NCBI GenBank assembly: GCA_038087015.1
Contig: JASBNA010000002.1
Span: 1,240,001 to 1,304,000, forward strand
DNA length: 64,000 bases
Direction: 5' to 3'
Source of the DNA: Cerrena zonata
Lineage: Eukaryota > Basidiomycota > Agaricomycetes > Polyporales > Cerrenaceae
The notes under the pieces are model-generated. The model worked only from the letters and a program-made list of their open reading frames with translations. It was not told the origin of the DNA and made no database searches. Shown here piece by piece: positions 12,586 to 23,511 of this stretch; the stretch's first letter is position 1; the number at the start of each line of letters is the position of its first letter. Position numbers and translations under genes: made by a program.

Positions 12586-15500
12586 TTAGCTGTCTTCAGC
12601 CGCTTCTTCAGGAATCGTAAAGGACATGGGCGATAGTGGAGGATACTCCCCGTCTGCTACTGCTTCTAGTTGCGAGAACGGCGGTAGCGAATTCATAGAG
12701 AGCTGGGTGGGTTTGTTGTCAAGCGGAGGCTAGAAAAAAAGAGAGCATATAGTGAGTTATTATGCCAAAAACCCATCAAAGGGGATCTATCCGTACCACT
12801 TTGAAGATGGGATTAATTGCCGACTTCGGTGCCATACCTGGACTTGGCGGATGCCCATACACACCCCCACCATCATACGGACTGAGATGTCCTGGGTTGA
12901 AATCCGGATGTTGAGGTTGCGGCGGCGGAGAATAAATAGGTGAATGCAAGGTTTTCCGACTCGAGCCTCCACTCCGATTATCTACAGTGGACGAACTCTC
13001 ACCATGCTGCCACGGTATTGGTGACGATAGCGAGAGCATATGCATAGGTGGTGGTTGCGGCGACCCTCCGTCTGATATTGACGACGAATCCACCGAGGCC
13101 CGAAGATCAAACTCGCGGGCGAGTTGCTGCTCTAATGAAAGGGATGTTGACGATCGGGCCGTAGTAGGGAAATCATCGATAGACGGCCGTAGTGAAGACA
13201 TCGACGTCATCCTGCTGATACCGTAAGCACCTGCTCGATGTCGATGTCGAGTCGGTCCAGGGTCACTATCCACCGTAGCAAACGACATGACAGAGATACC
13301 ACTTGGAATATCGGAAGACGACATGGAATGATCGTCGTCATACTCTCTCCGTCGTGCTTTCGCAACCCGTTCACTCCCGTCTCGCCAATCCTGCCGAGGA
13401 TGAGAATTAGTTGGAGAATTCATGACACTACCAGCAACCAGAGTGGGTGAAGACGGCCCATGCGTCGTCCGCATTCCATCTCCCCGCGCCGATGCATTTT
13501 GCTTGCCCTTCTCGGCTTGACGAATGTCGTACGGCTTGACACCATGGACCAATCCTGCAGTATTGGAAGAAAGCCACGAAAGTTCCTTCCCTGAAGCAAC
13601 CTCTGCAAGACGGCGCTTGTTCCGCAAGACAGCTCTCGCCTGCTCCATTTGCATCTCCTTGATCCTGGCTCGTCGTTGTCGTTCCGCCTCTTCGGCCATA
13701 TGTTTGGCTTCCCGTTTTCGAGCCTTCTCGTCCATGGGCGGAGGTATTGGAGGCCGAGACATGTCAGGTGAGAATTCACTAAGAGACCGGCTATCTGTAC
13801 TGCTGCTGTTACGCTGTAGTGAGGGCGTTGATTCCGCAGAGGCAATGGTCATTTCCTGGACGGGCGGCAACGGTTGCTGTGAATGCTTGTCTCCATGACC
13901 AAAAACGCTGCCAAAACCCCACTTGGAAGACTTTTTTCCAAATATCAGTTTCGGGAATTTGCCACCCTGAGATTGGGAATCTTGTTGAGCCTGCGCATTG
14001 TCCTGGATCGGCTCCGAGTCGACAGCAGGACGCGAAGGGTATTCCCGAGCAGCTGGGGACTGCTGAATGTCCAAGGGATGAGGTCCGGAACCGTAAGACT
14101 CCGGTGAAATCTCCATTGCATCTCCCCAATCCCGTTGTGATTGCAGTTGCCCCGATTGGGAAGCAGCATAAAGGTTCGCGAATCGTTCAGATGATGCTTG
14201 TGCGGGTACGGCGTGTTGGGCCTCCAGGTTAGCGACTTCTGCTGGCTGCGGCATGTACATTCCATCAGCACCATACTCTGGTCTGTTGCGAGATACATCA
14301 GAGTCGGTTCGATCGCGCGTCGAAGGAGTGTCGTAGAAGCCAGACCGGTGGGATGTAGCGGCATCTGGTATATGCGGTATGATGAGATGAGAAGGCCTCT
14401 GTGGGTTGAGGGCTGGGTGTGAATGTGAAGGATGCACACTCCGAGGCGAGACAGAAGGAAGGGAAGTTGCAGAGGCCACACCATTCCCATTCCGATGTGA
14501 TCTGGGATAAACATGTTGTCGACCCGTATGCAGTGGTTGAGCGGGAGGTCCCGGAGGATTGTTGAGTGGGGAAGTCTCCTTGAGATATGGATGGTCGACA
14601 CATTGGGCGGACGTTAGTCGAGCCTCTGGGTCGTACTTGAGAAGGTCCGCTATGCAATCGACCAACTTGATAGGGACAGAAGGTTCGAACAATGCGTAAA
14701 AGTTCTTTGGCTGAACCTAAACACAAAGAAATCAGTACGACCATCACCGCAGATGCTACAGAAGTCTTGCATACTTTGGGCCACGAAAATCCCACCGCTT
14801 TCGCCATTTTGATACCTCTCGGCCATCGTCCTCCCCCTACCAGCTTTCCCCTTCCATCCAAACCGTAATCATCAACAGGATCACCCAAAAGATCGCAGAT
14901 TCGGGCTACTTGATCAACCTCGCCGCTACCAGGAAAAAGCGGTCGAAGGTTGACAAGTTCTGCCATAATAGTACCTAACGCCCACATATCCACAGGACTC
15001 GAGTAGTCTCTACTTTTCAGAAGCACTTCGGGGGCCCTATACCAACGAGTCGAGACGTATTCCGTATATGGCGGCTTGCTGCGAGTCTCTCTGGCTAGAC
15101 CAAAATCTGCTAGCTTGACGATCACAACCACATCGGGTTCCGGAGGCGCATCTGGTGGGGCATTTGGCGTGAGCGTCCGATAGTCATATAAACCTGTTGT
15201 TGTCACTAGCAGATTCTCCGGTTTCATGTCACGATGGAAGTAGCCGCAGGCATGAATGTGATGCAAACCAGACACGACTTGTTCGAATATAGAAGAAACA
15301 AGTCCACCAGCCAGAGGTTTTCCCTTGCGAGTCTTGATGAGCTGATAGAGATTGCCTTCCATCGACTCGAAAACGAAATACAGCTCCTTGGTGGTTGGTA
15401 GAAGGAAGAAGTCGTACAAGGGTATGATATTAGGATGATTAGGTATTGCGCGCAGAGACTTGAGAATGAAGAAATGGTGAGCAGACCGATGATCGACAAG

Positions 15501-16033
15501 AAGCAGGGATGTAGACATACCTCGAGCTCCTTGAGACGCTTGCACTCATCCCATCCGCCCTCCCAACGTTTTTTCATCCGCTTCACTGCGACCAACCTCC
15601 TGTTTGCGTACTCTGGTCTTGCGCCGGCACTACATTGCATGGCGGATAGCGGTGTATTGGGGGGTAGCGTCCCATGCCAATCACATAACCAGACTGTACC
15701 GAACGAGCCATCACCGACGACCTTGAGGGGTGTGTACGAACGGGTCGAACCTGTGACAGGAAGCCTGATTGAGCATACTGAGACCAAGAATAACTAATTC
15801 GGGTATTTACTGCTCTGGGAGTCTCCGACCATGAGCTGGTTGTTCTCGACGGTAACGGAGGGGATGCCGAGGACGTGGATAGGCTCCTTGGGGGCCGGCG
15901 GGGCACCCTTGTGGGGTGGGGGGTGGTGAGAATTGCCATTAGGTTGCGGATGGCCGTTGTTGTGGTGGCCGTTCGGTTGTTGGTGAGTATTGTAAGGAGG
16001 ATTATGGCCTTGTTGGACATGGTTTGGGTGCAT
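12586..16033 (-). CDS. MAK/ICK/Ime2-like (RCK family) protein kinase
   Basis: Serine/threonine kinase of about 1,080 residues. ATG 16033 opens a His/Asn/Pro-rich leader. After a short intron (about 33 nt near 15,770-15,800) the kinase begins: glycine loop VGDGSFGTVW, ATP lysine in LVAVKRMKK, catalytic loop HRDMKPENLL, DFG in LADFGLA, and activation loop TEYVSTRWYRAPEVLL. The T-x-Y plus STRWYRAPE pattern is that of the MAK/ICK/MOK group, which includes yeast Ime2 and Ustilago Crk1. Introns follow near 15,464-15,522 and 14,715-14,775. The 640-residue C-terminal tail is disordered, Ser/Pro/Gln-rich, with a charged helix (KARKREAKHMAEEAERQRR). The last exon ends at TAA 12586-12588. Ime2-type kinases act in meiosis, morphogenesis or mating; the exact role here is inferred. 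Confidence 0.88.
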
Positions 16034-17600
16034 GATACGTGGTTGAGTCGCATCGCCCAGGGTTGGTTAGGTAGAGGATATGTTAGTGAGAGAAGAGAGG
16101 GAGGCAAAGGAGCATTCGGGTAGGCGTCGGGGGAAATTAAGTTATGTGGACGAGTACTACTTGGAAGACTGGCTGTCGTCGGAAGAGTACTGGTTGTGGG
16201 GAGGGTTGAGTTGGGCGGGACGCTGATGTGGGGGATGCAGAGAACGTCGGTGGGTGTCGGGAGAGACAAGAGGCGGGGCCCAGGGAGAAAAGGAAGGCAA
16301 AGGCGGAGGAGAAGCAGCGAGAACCAAGAAGCGACTCGTCCTCCTCTACCACTCGGAGGCGCTTGTACTTGCTCTTCCGCTTGTAAACTCCAGTCTCGCT
16401 CACAGACAACTCGGATTCACCTACACAGATTCAGACTCGCACTGGCTCGCGCACTGCTCCGGCACAGACGTCGCTCTTTCGATTATTATGCTACAATTAC
16501 ATGTCCTCGCCATCGATATCCCTATCTTTTTCATACCACACTAGCCTCTTCCGTCCTCCCTTCGTCCAGGCCGCCGCCTCCCTTCCCCCAGGCAGTGCAT
16601 TGTTTTCTTGACGCGAATAGACCCCAACGGTGCTCAGAGAGTCTTGTCATGAGGAAATGTGACACATGCCCGGTGGGATCCCGGCCCACTTGATGCTTCC
16701 ATCTCGTTCTCATTCCCATCAATCCTAGCTTCCCATTCTACCGGGTGCCACACTCACCATCTTATTCTTCTAGTCTTGTCTCCCTAGCCCTCTCATACTC
16801 CATCCCTCTCCCCGACCCACTCCTCTCCCACTCGCCCCCTTCGCAGTCTCTCGTTGCCACCTTCCATCATCCCAATGCCAATACATACCCAGTTCCGAAC
16901 CCAGGCGTGATGTGTCCCATCAATCCACACGTTCTTTCAAGTCACAGATGAAAAATCGATTGCATTCGCCTACATCCTGATTTACTTCTTGACAGAACTG
17001 GACAGCACCCATCACATTAATTCTCCCCAGCGGCTTACATCACTATCGTGTGTACCGACTGCCTACTTTTGGTCCTCCGATCAAGAGGTGTCGAAAAACG
17101 TAGCGAGCGACCAGACTCACGTGGGTAGGTAGGGGCCCCACTCTTCTTGATTGCCTGCAAGGCTAGAGTAGAATAGACGCCTTTGAGTAGAAAAACAAAC
17201 TATGCGTAGGTCGAAACATCATTCCAGTAGCGGAATCGACTTCTCCATACCAAAGTATATACGTCTAGATACCAATTTTTTGAGAAGGGCTGAAGTTTTG
17301 AGGATCCATGCAAGGGGAAGTAGGCTCCGATGTAATCTGGACAGTAAAATCTTAAATTACGATGTTAAGTCTCACTTTTTCCCACACAGTTGATGAATCC
17401 TCTATCTGTAGTACTTTGCGGTATTCTGTTCGATATTTAGTATCAAGTTGCACCTAGTGCCCTTTCCATGTTTATGTTGCCATTGGAGCAGCAGATTAAA
17501 TCATAGAGGTGGCATCATATCTTTATAATACATGATAGATTTATGTGGCTATCTTTCTCAATGATGAAGTGGGCTATATCTATCCTACCTCATTCACTAA
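16034..17600. other. Gene-free interval upstream of the kinase
   Basis: No gene recognised. The part next to 16,034 is presumably the kinase promoter and 5' UTR. The stretch 16,700-16,900 is CT-rich on the + strand. Open frames on both strands lack motifs. Confidence 0.45.
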
Positions 17601-17604
17601 ATAA

Positions 17605-17690
17605 GGCAACATAGCCCAGTCAGTGAGAGCGTTGGCACTCTCGACGGCCCTTATTTTTGCTTGTCGGTTCGAATCCTCGCAAGTCACTTC
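17605..17690 (+). mobile_element. tRNA-derived element, copy 1 (SINE-like)
   Basis: An A-box-like TAGCCCAGTCAG starts at 17612 and a perfect B box GGTTCGAATCC lies at 17666-17676, the internal RNA polymerase III promoter layout of a tRNA. The T-stem and acceptor stem do not pair properly, so it is not a working tRNA. It shares GGCAA-ATAGCCCA, AGCGTT, TTTTTGCT and the B box with the inverted copy at 17,801-17,884. A T-rich run follows. The best reading is a decayed tRNA-derived SINE or tRNA pseudogene. Confidence 0.55.
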
Positions 17691-17800
17691 ATTTTTTCAT
17701 TCCATCTTTGCCCCAAACTCTTAAGAGAGAATTCTAGGGCCAAATAATACCTATAAAGTGAGTTAAAACATTTTAAATGTGATATCGAATGGAATAGAAA

Positions 17801-17884
17801 GTCAAGCTCTGTGAGGATTCGAACCCACGCGTAGCAAAAATTATCAAGGAAGTCTAACGCTGTAGTCAGTTGGGCTATATTGCC
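17801..17884 (-). mobile_element. tRNA-derived element, copy 2 (inverted)
   Basis: On the minus strand this reads GGCAATATAGCCCAACTGAC, then AGCGTTAGAC, TTTTTGCT and B box GGTTCGAATCC (17815-17825). The order matches copy 1 on the other strand, about 110 bp away. The T-stem carries an extra base relative to a normal tRNA. Together the two copies form an imperfect inverted repeat. Confidence 0.55.
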
Positions 17885-18144
17885 ACTTCTAGTCAGTGCA
17901 GTAGCACCCATATAGCCTGTACCATCACTAAGAATAGTGTGCTCACCGAAACCCCTTCATTGTTGCCACTACATGACAATACACGGTCACTTACATGTCT
18001 ATCTCACATATCGCTGGCCCCAACGACTCTTTACCACTTCCCAACTCATTTCCTAACCTTCAATATTGACTCTCTCTTAGACGCCGTCATTCATGATAAT
18101 ATTATCTTTATAGTACATTTTGGGCCATGAGTGCTAATCCATTG

Positions 18145-18590
18145 CTATGCCGGCCGAGACTAATCTCGATTCAGATCAACGGGAGAATCAGCAGAAGCGC
18201 CGCACATGGCTGCTCCACGGTCGCTCGCTACGTTTTTCGACACCTCTTGCCTCCGATATCACACTCTACATCCTCGCTTAGCCTCTCTCCCATTTACACC
18301 TATCGCTTCAAGTAACATCCTTGGCAATTGTGGAGAAACATCAAATCGGGATCACCACCGTAACACACACCTTCACGGCAATCGTCATCACCTCCCTCCA
18401 AACCGTCTATCTTTTGTCTTCGGCCAATCTCGTGACGACCACGCCTACAACCGCTTTCCATTTCCGTTTCTCTCTCCTCACCCTATAGGTCGCCTTAAGA
18501 ACGCCATCACAATGAACCGTCTCGATGTCGACCAGTCTAGTCGGGATCTAGAAGCGTTCAACTCTAAAACTCCCTTGCTCGTTCAAATGT
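18145..18590 (+). pseudogene. Possible relic of a membrane-protein gene
   Basis: One frame starting at ATG 18145 reads MPAETNLDSDQ, a charged stretch, then SDITLYILA before a TAG. The same frame continues with KHQIGITTVTHTFTAIVIT and a hydrophobic run, then another TAG near 18,488. The composition resembles the first membrane segments of large multi-pass proteins common in Agaricomycetes, but two stops interrupt it and nothing recognisable follows. This is a low-confidence call; a short gene with introns is the alternative. Confidence 0.25.
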
Positions 18591-19216
18591 AATCGACCAG
18601 TGTATTGTAGACCTAATCATGTTCTCCTTTTTTACTTTCCGCCATCTTGCCGAACGTATCGCATGCGATGTTTGCTTGACTTCGGATGTTTTCCTCCGGG
18701 CTAAAGCAACGTCGGTTACTAAGTGTTTTGGCTTTCTACACTTGTTTTTAATTTTCGGTTCGCCAATGTTTCCGACGTTCCATTACATGGTTCTAGAGCT
18801 GCAACGCGGATAGTCTTCCGCCAATAGGATCCAAAATTGTTTTGTGGGTCTTCCAGCTTCAAACATGGTAAAACATGGCAAAACGATCCTCGGCAAGTTA
18901 CATTCCTTCCATGGAAGTGACCAATGCTTCGCCAATCCATCAGCACAGTCAGTATCTGATGCGCTGTCGACGGATGCTGACACACGCTCGTAATTATCTC
19001 CGCACAATGCATTTGTCCAAGTCTAGTAAGTGTGTATGTACGCTAAGATCTGCGTATCGATCGCCCTTCCACACTTCTCTTCGCTTTCAACCGGCGGCTC
19101 CTCTATTTAAACAATATACATGGCTTCAAAGACTCTATAGTACTAGAAGATAATACATTCATTCTTGTCCTTGGCAAGCCACCCCACCGACGACCAGCTC
19201 GAGTCTATTTCCTGGT

Positions 19217-20581
19217 CTAGTAGGGAACTTCATTAAACAGCTTGGAAACACTCTCGCCATAGTGACTTCTCCGGATCACCTCCGCTAATACATTACCGAT
19301 GTCAAGCACTTCAATTTTCGGACATTTTGCGACGTTTTCGGCCTGTGGAAGGGTGTTGGTCACGACCAGCTTCTCGAGCGTGCTTTCCTGGATCGTCTGC
19401 AGTGCATTGCCACTGAGGATTCCATGGGTCACCATTCCACACACCCGTACAGCGCCCGCTTCCGAGAGATGCTTCGCAGCCAAACACAGCGTGCCGCAGG
19501 TGTCCGCCATATCGTCGACGAGAATCGCGATCTTGCCTTCTACTCGTCCAACGAGAACCATTCTTGATACTTCGTTCGCCTTCTTGCGTTCTTTGTGGAA
19601 TAGGGCAAAGTCCACGCCCAGCCGGTCAGCGATGGATGTCGCACTATATGAATTTCAATCCCGCCGTCAATACCAACCCTATCATACAAATGGTTGTAAT
19701 CCAGACAACCACATACCGTTTGGCGCCTCCTGCATCTGGAGAGACGATGACAAGATTTGACAGATCGAAATTTGAGCGGATGTACTGGATAGCCGATGGT
19801 TCTGCGTATAGCTTAACGGGACGTGTGAACAAAAAGGATGCGTCAGAGAAAGACAGACGAAACATTTCAACTTACGCTAATGAGAAGCAAGGAATGTGAG
19901 TGACAGAGTCCTCAAGTCTGACAACGCAACAAAACGTACTTGTCAACAGGTACGTCAAAGAATCCCTGTATCTGGGAAGCATGGAGATCCATCGTCTTCG
20001 TAACATAACAACATTAGCCATCTCTTCCTTCTATACGAAAGGGAAGTATACAGAAGAAGAGACATACAATAACATGGTCACATCCGGACTTTTGGAGCAT
20101 ATTCGCTACAAGCTTCGCAGTAATAGGAGCTCTGCTCTTGTCCTTTTTGTCTTGTCGCGCATACGGGAAGAGGGGAAGGACGGCAGTGATCCGTTTCGCA
20201 CTAGCAATCTTGCATGCATGAATCATAATGCAGAGCTCCATAAGCGCAGTGTTGATCTGTCCACATCCAGTGTTGATAATGTACACATCGTCTTCTCGGA
20301 CAGATTCGATAATGCGGACATTGCTTTCGCCAATACCGCTTTTGTAGACATCTGCTTTGCCGAGGGGAATGCCCAGTCTACATGTATGTGGGGGGGATGA
20401 GACAGTTTCAGTCCTCAAACGTCCTGTTGGACGAACCGGCGAGCAATGATCTCTGCGAGCTCCGGATGGCTCGTACCTACAAATCGGTCCAAAAACTTCA
20501 GTACGCGGAACCGGCGTTTTTTTGAGCAGAGTAGAATGGGGGCGCACCAGCGAAGAACTTGATACCGTTTCCTGTGAACAT
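19217..20581 (-). CDS. Ribose-phosphate pyrophosphokinase (PRPP synthetase)
   Basis: Makes 5-phosphoribosyl 1-pyrophosphate from ribose 5-phosphate and ATP for purine, pyrimidine, His and Trp synthesis. ATG 20581 starts [12 protein letters not shown]; splicing then gives [19 protein letters not shown]. Conserved blocks follow: [58 protein letters not shown], and the PRPP loop [13 protein letters not shown]; the end is [16 protein letters not shown]. The frame between VPVD and the conserved NLYAEP is restored only by a one-nucleotide exon (C on the minus strand, 19876) between introns 19812-19875 (64 nt) and 19877-19939 (63 nt). A missing base in the assembly next to the donor is the alternative. 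Length matches the family. Confidence 0.9.
19876..19876 (-). other. Candidate 1-nt microexon of the PRPP synthetase gene
   Basis: On the minus strand the reading is GACAA, donor GTACGT, ..., acceptor TCATTAG, then C, donor GTAAGT, ..., acceptor GTTAAG, CTATACGCA. The two flanking introns are 63 and 64 nt, typical for this window, and each has a plausible branch site (CTCAC, CTGAC). AA+C gives the Asn of the conserved VDNLYAEP. Confidence 0.55.
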
Positions 20582-21540
20582 CCTAGTAACGCCGAATAAA
20601 GAAACGAAGAGAAAGATAAAAAGATAAAGGAAAGGGAGTGGAGAAATAGCTGTTTGGGTTGCTTGCACTAGTTCTAAGGAAGAAAGATCAAAAGACCGAT
20701 AGTTCCGTTAATGGAACTCCGTTAGTTTACGTAAGCCAGTACAGAATCATCAACCACTCTTCGCCCATTCAAGTTGTCCTAGGCTTCTTGATGCAGAGTT
20801 CAAACGTTCATGCGTTCATGATCTTACTGGTCGACGATCTCTATTATCATCGGTGGATGTGGTCTTTGTTGTACCTTCTCAAATCGATACCAACGAGCTT
20901 GAAAGCTTCCATGACGTTTGTAATGCACAAACTCTATTTCTAACCTTATGGCCGCCTCATGACGACCTCGGATAGATCATTTAATAGATCTATCCGTGAA
21001 GCAAGCCTTGCATGCGTCGGTCATTTGGGCGACATATATAGCTCTGAGGCTGTGAGTATTCATTCTCTATTTTTAGGTTTCTGTGCTTTCAGATTACTAA
21101 TTTTCGAACCAGCCAAGTCGAAGTCGAACACATGGACGTGTCAATTTGGACAGTTCATTTCTATAAGGCTTTAACTGCGCTTTTATTCGACCCAGGCCGT
21201 ATATCGATACTTGTATACGTCATTAAAGTTATGACCGCCACGCCGTCAGCGACACTCTCGTATTAATAATGGTGACCGACTCGTTAAGCCTCTCGACCAC
21301 TCGATAGGAACGCGTTGTTTACTGACGTTAAATTATATACAGATCACATAAGATCGGTCATGAGCACTTCGACTGAGCCTCCCGGGTTCATGCAGTTCAT
21401 GGAATCGGACGACCGTGAGATTACAGCTGCAATAGGCATCCTTGTACCATATATTGCGTCGCCCACATACAGAGCTATACCTCCGGAACACATTTGCCAG
21501 AAGCAAGTCACGGCTGTGTTCTCTAAACACGGTTCTCAGG
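20582..21540. other. No gene recognised
   Basis: The left end is the presumed promoter of the PRPP synthetase gene. No protein-like open frames with family motifs were seen further on. Confidence 0.45.
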
Positions 21541-22900
21541 TTTCCTGACCTCCCGCCCGACCTCATCATATTGCTTTGCCATGCCACCCGCTTTCTAGCC
21601 ATTCAGAAATTTATACCAGATCTCACATGTTCGAGATTACTCAGCCGAGGAGCCAAAGTGTCCTATCATAGGTCCTCGTATACCCCAAAGTAACTACCAG
21701 TGCTTGCTATTTGGAATATAACGCTCGGGTCGCCCTGTGAACTAGGAAACATAGTTGTGGTTGATGCTGATGTTTATTCACTTACAGAAAAACGTAGTCA
21801 AGCTAGAGTTAACTTTTCTCGCGGTAATACATCCTGTCTGGTTGTCGAGAATACTACGGTTGGTAATGTACCATCATCTGAATTCATATTCATATGATGG
21901 TCAGCTGACTATTTGAATATGTAGCTATGTCTTTCATGACCGCAGTGCTAGTCATCGAAGTGTACGACACTTCGTAGCACTTGATTCCATTCTTGACCAT
22001 GAAATGAGACATTTTCTCTCCCTGTGGAAACACCACTACACCGGCACCAACATCATCTAGTGTTGATGCGCAGCGGCATGAAACCCCGTTGACGAGTGGT
22101 TCTATCGGCCGTTTACATGTAATATGTGCTATTATCCCAGCGTTGTGAGTACCTACTGACATAGCTCTTAGGTGTTGATGATGTCTTAGAAATCACTGTT
22201 GCTACGTCTGTGACAGACCCCAATACCGTCGGTTCACAAGACCCCGATCTATTTCGGGTCTTTCGGACTTTTGGAGGCCACCTATTGCAGTTACACTCGG
22301 ACTCCGAGTCCTCCCGCAACATCAATCAAAACGAATAGCAACACAAGGTGGCTCAACTCCTGTATTAGTCAAAGTCGGTGTCATATTCTTTTGCTTGTCG
22401 TCCTAGTATGACTGATAGTTGTTGAGGTGGTAACAGATGCGCCACACCTCCGTATCCGAGCAGACTTCACACTACTAACCATGTACTTACACTTCATTGA
22501 ATTTGACCTAGGCTGAATGTAACCAACGTTTGTTGACAGTCCTGCCGTTCTAACCGCGCGTTCCTCCATTGAGAACGGCAATGATCAACATGTTACCAAC
22601 GCGGTTTTGTTGTTTAGATCGTTTCATCTGAACAACCAGTCACTAGACAAGTAGGTCGAAATGGGTTTCCCTACCTCTATGACGTCATGCCAGCGGTCTG
22701 CCCGAGCCTCACGGGTATATTCAAGGTAAATAGTCTCTTATGCCAGTACTCAGTCTCGTCGAAGCTCACTAGTGCCTTATCGGTATCCTTTATACCCAGC
22801 ATTGCTCGAGGTTAACAGATGATCTACAAGTTCTTAATGTCATCCTACAGGCTCGCGTGGGTGATGTACAATTTATAAAGTTTGAAACATGGATGCTTGG
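21540..22900 (+). pseudogene. Fossil BBE-like FAD oxidase (old tandem duplicate)
   Basis: Islands of similarity to the oxidase at 23,512 appear in the same order. TTTGCCATGCCACCCG (about 21,575) matches the CFAD region where the younger copy has PASPCYPAS. The frame near 21,730 reads ITLGSPCELGNIVV, against TTLGAPCEQGNIPV. A tract near 22,060 corresponds to GAGVQWHEAYD. The frame near 22,240 reads QDPDLFRVFRTFGG, against [13 protein letters not shown] tract at 22,349 shares GGCTCAACTCCT with the copy at 24,670. Many stops and indels interrupt it, so it is long dead. Confidence 0.6.
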
Positions 22901-23450
22901 TCCGTGTTGGGGCAGACCTACTTATGTGGAGCGCAGTTTATGTCACTGATGGCGCATCGATATTTAGACGGTGATTATAGACAAGGGCTGTGAGTCGACA
23001 CGTGCAAAGAACTAGGACATCCCAGGGTAGTCCGAGTCCGTGCCCGCAGTCTCGATACACCAAGTTGAATGTAGTACGCCCATCTCGCTGGTCTATCAGT
23101 ACATCTTTGATATAACAGGTTATCATGAACTTGCCTCATTGGAAAGTGAGCATATACCTAACGCAAAATAACGGCTAGAAATGGCTAGACTGTAACAGGA
23201 TGTCTTGAAGTCGTGCGGTACTGCAATATTGACCCAGCCTCTTCCTCATCTTGAGTCCCCCGAACGGGACCGGGGATATCGAAACCCTGTGCAGTCCAAT
23301 GGGGGTCCTCATTTACTTGGGGGCGCGAATTGGGCGCGAAGCACACCAACCTGTTCATTAAATAAAAGGTGTGTAAGTATATACCGATCTTTACTGCTGC
23401 GCGAGTGCTTACTCAATTAAAATCGCAGATTTTGCATAGCTTCTTGCAGG

Positions 23451-23459
23451 TATAAAATA
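23451..23459 (+). promoter_or_regulatory. TATA box of the BBE-like oxidase locus
   Basis: TATAAAATA lies 53 bp upstream of the signal-peptide ATG at 23512. Confidence 0.6.
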
Positions 23460-23511
23460 CCTCTCAGAAGTGAGTGTCTTTACTTTACTCAAACACTCGT
23501 TTACTACTACT

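Noticed and set aside
17605..17884. Functional tRNA genes
   Set aside because: B boxes are perfect but the T-stem and acceptor stem do not pair, so I call them tRNA-derived elements.
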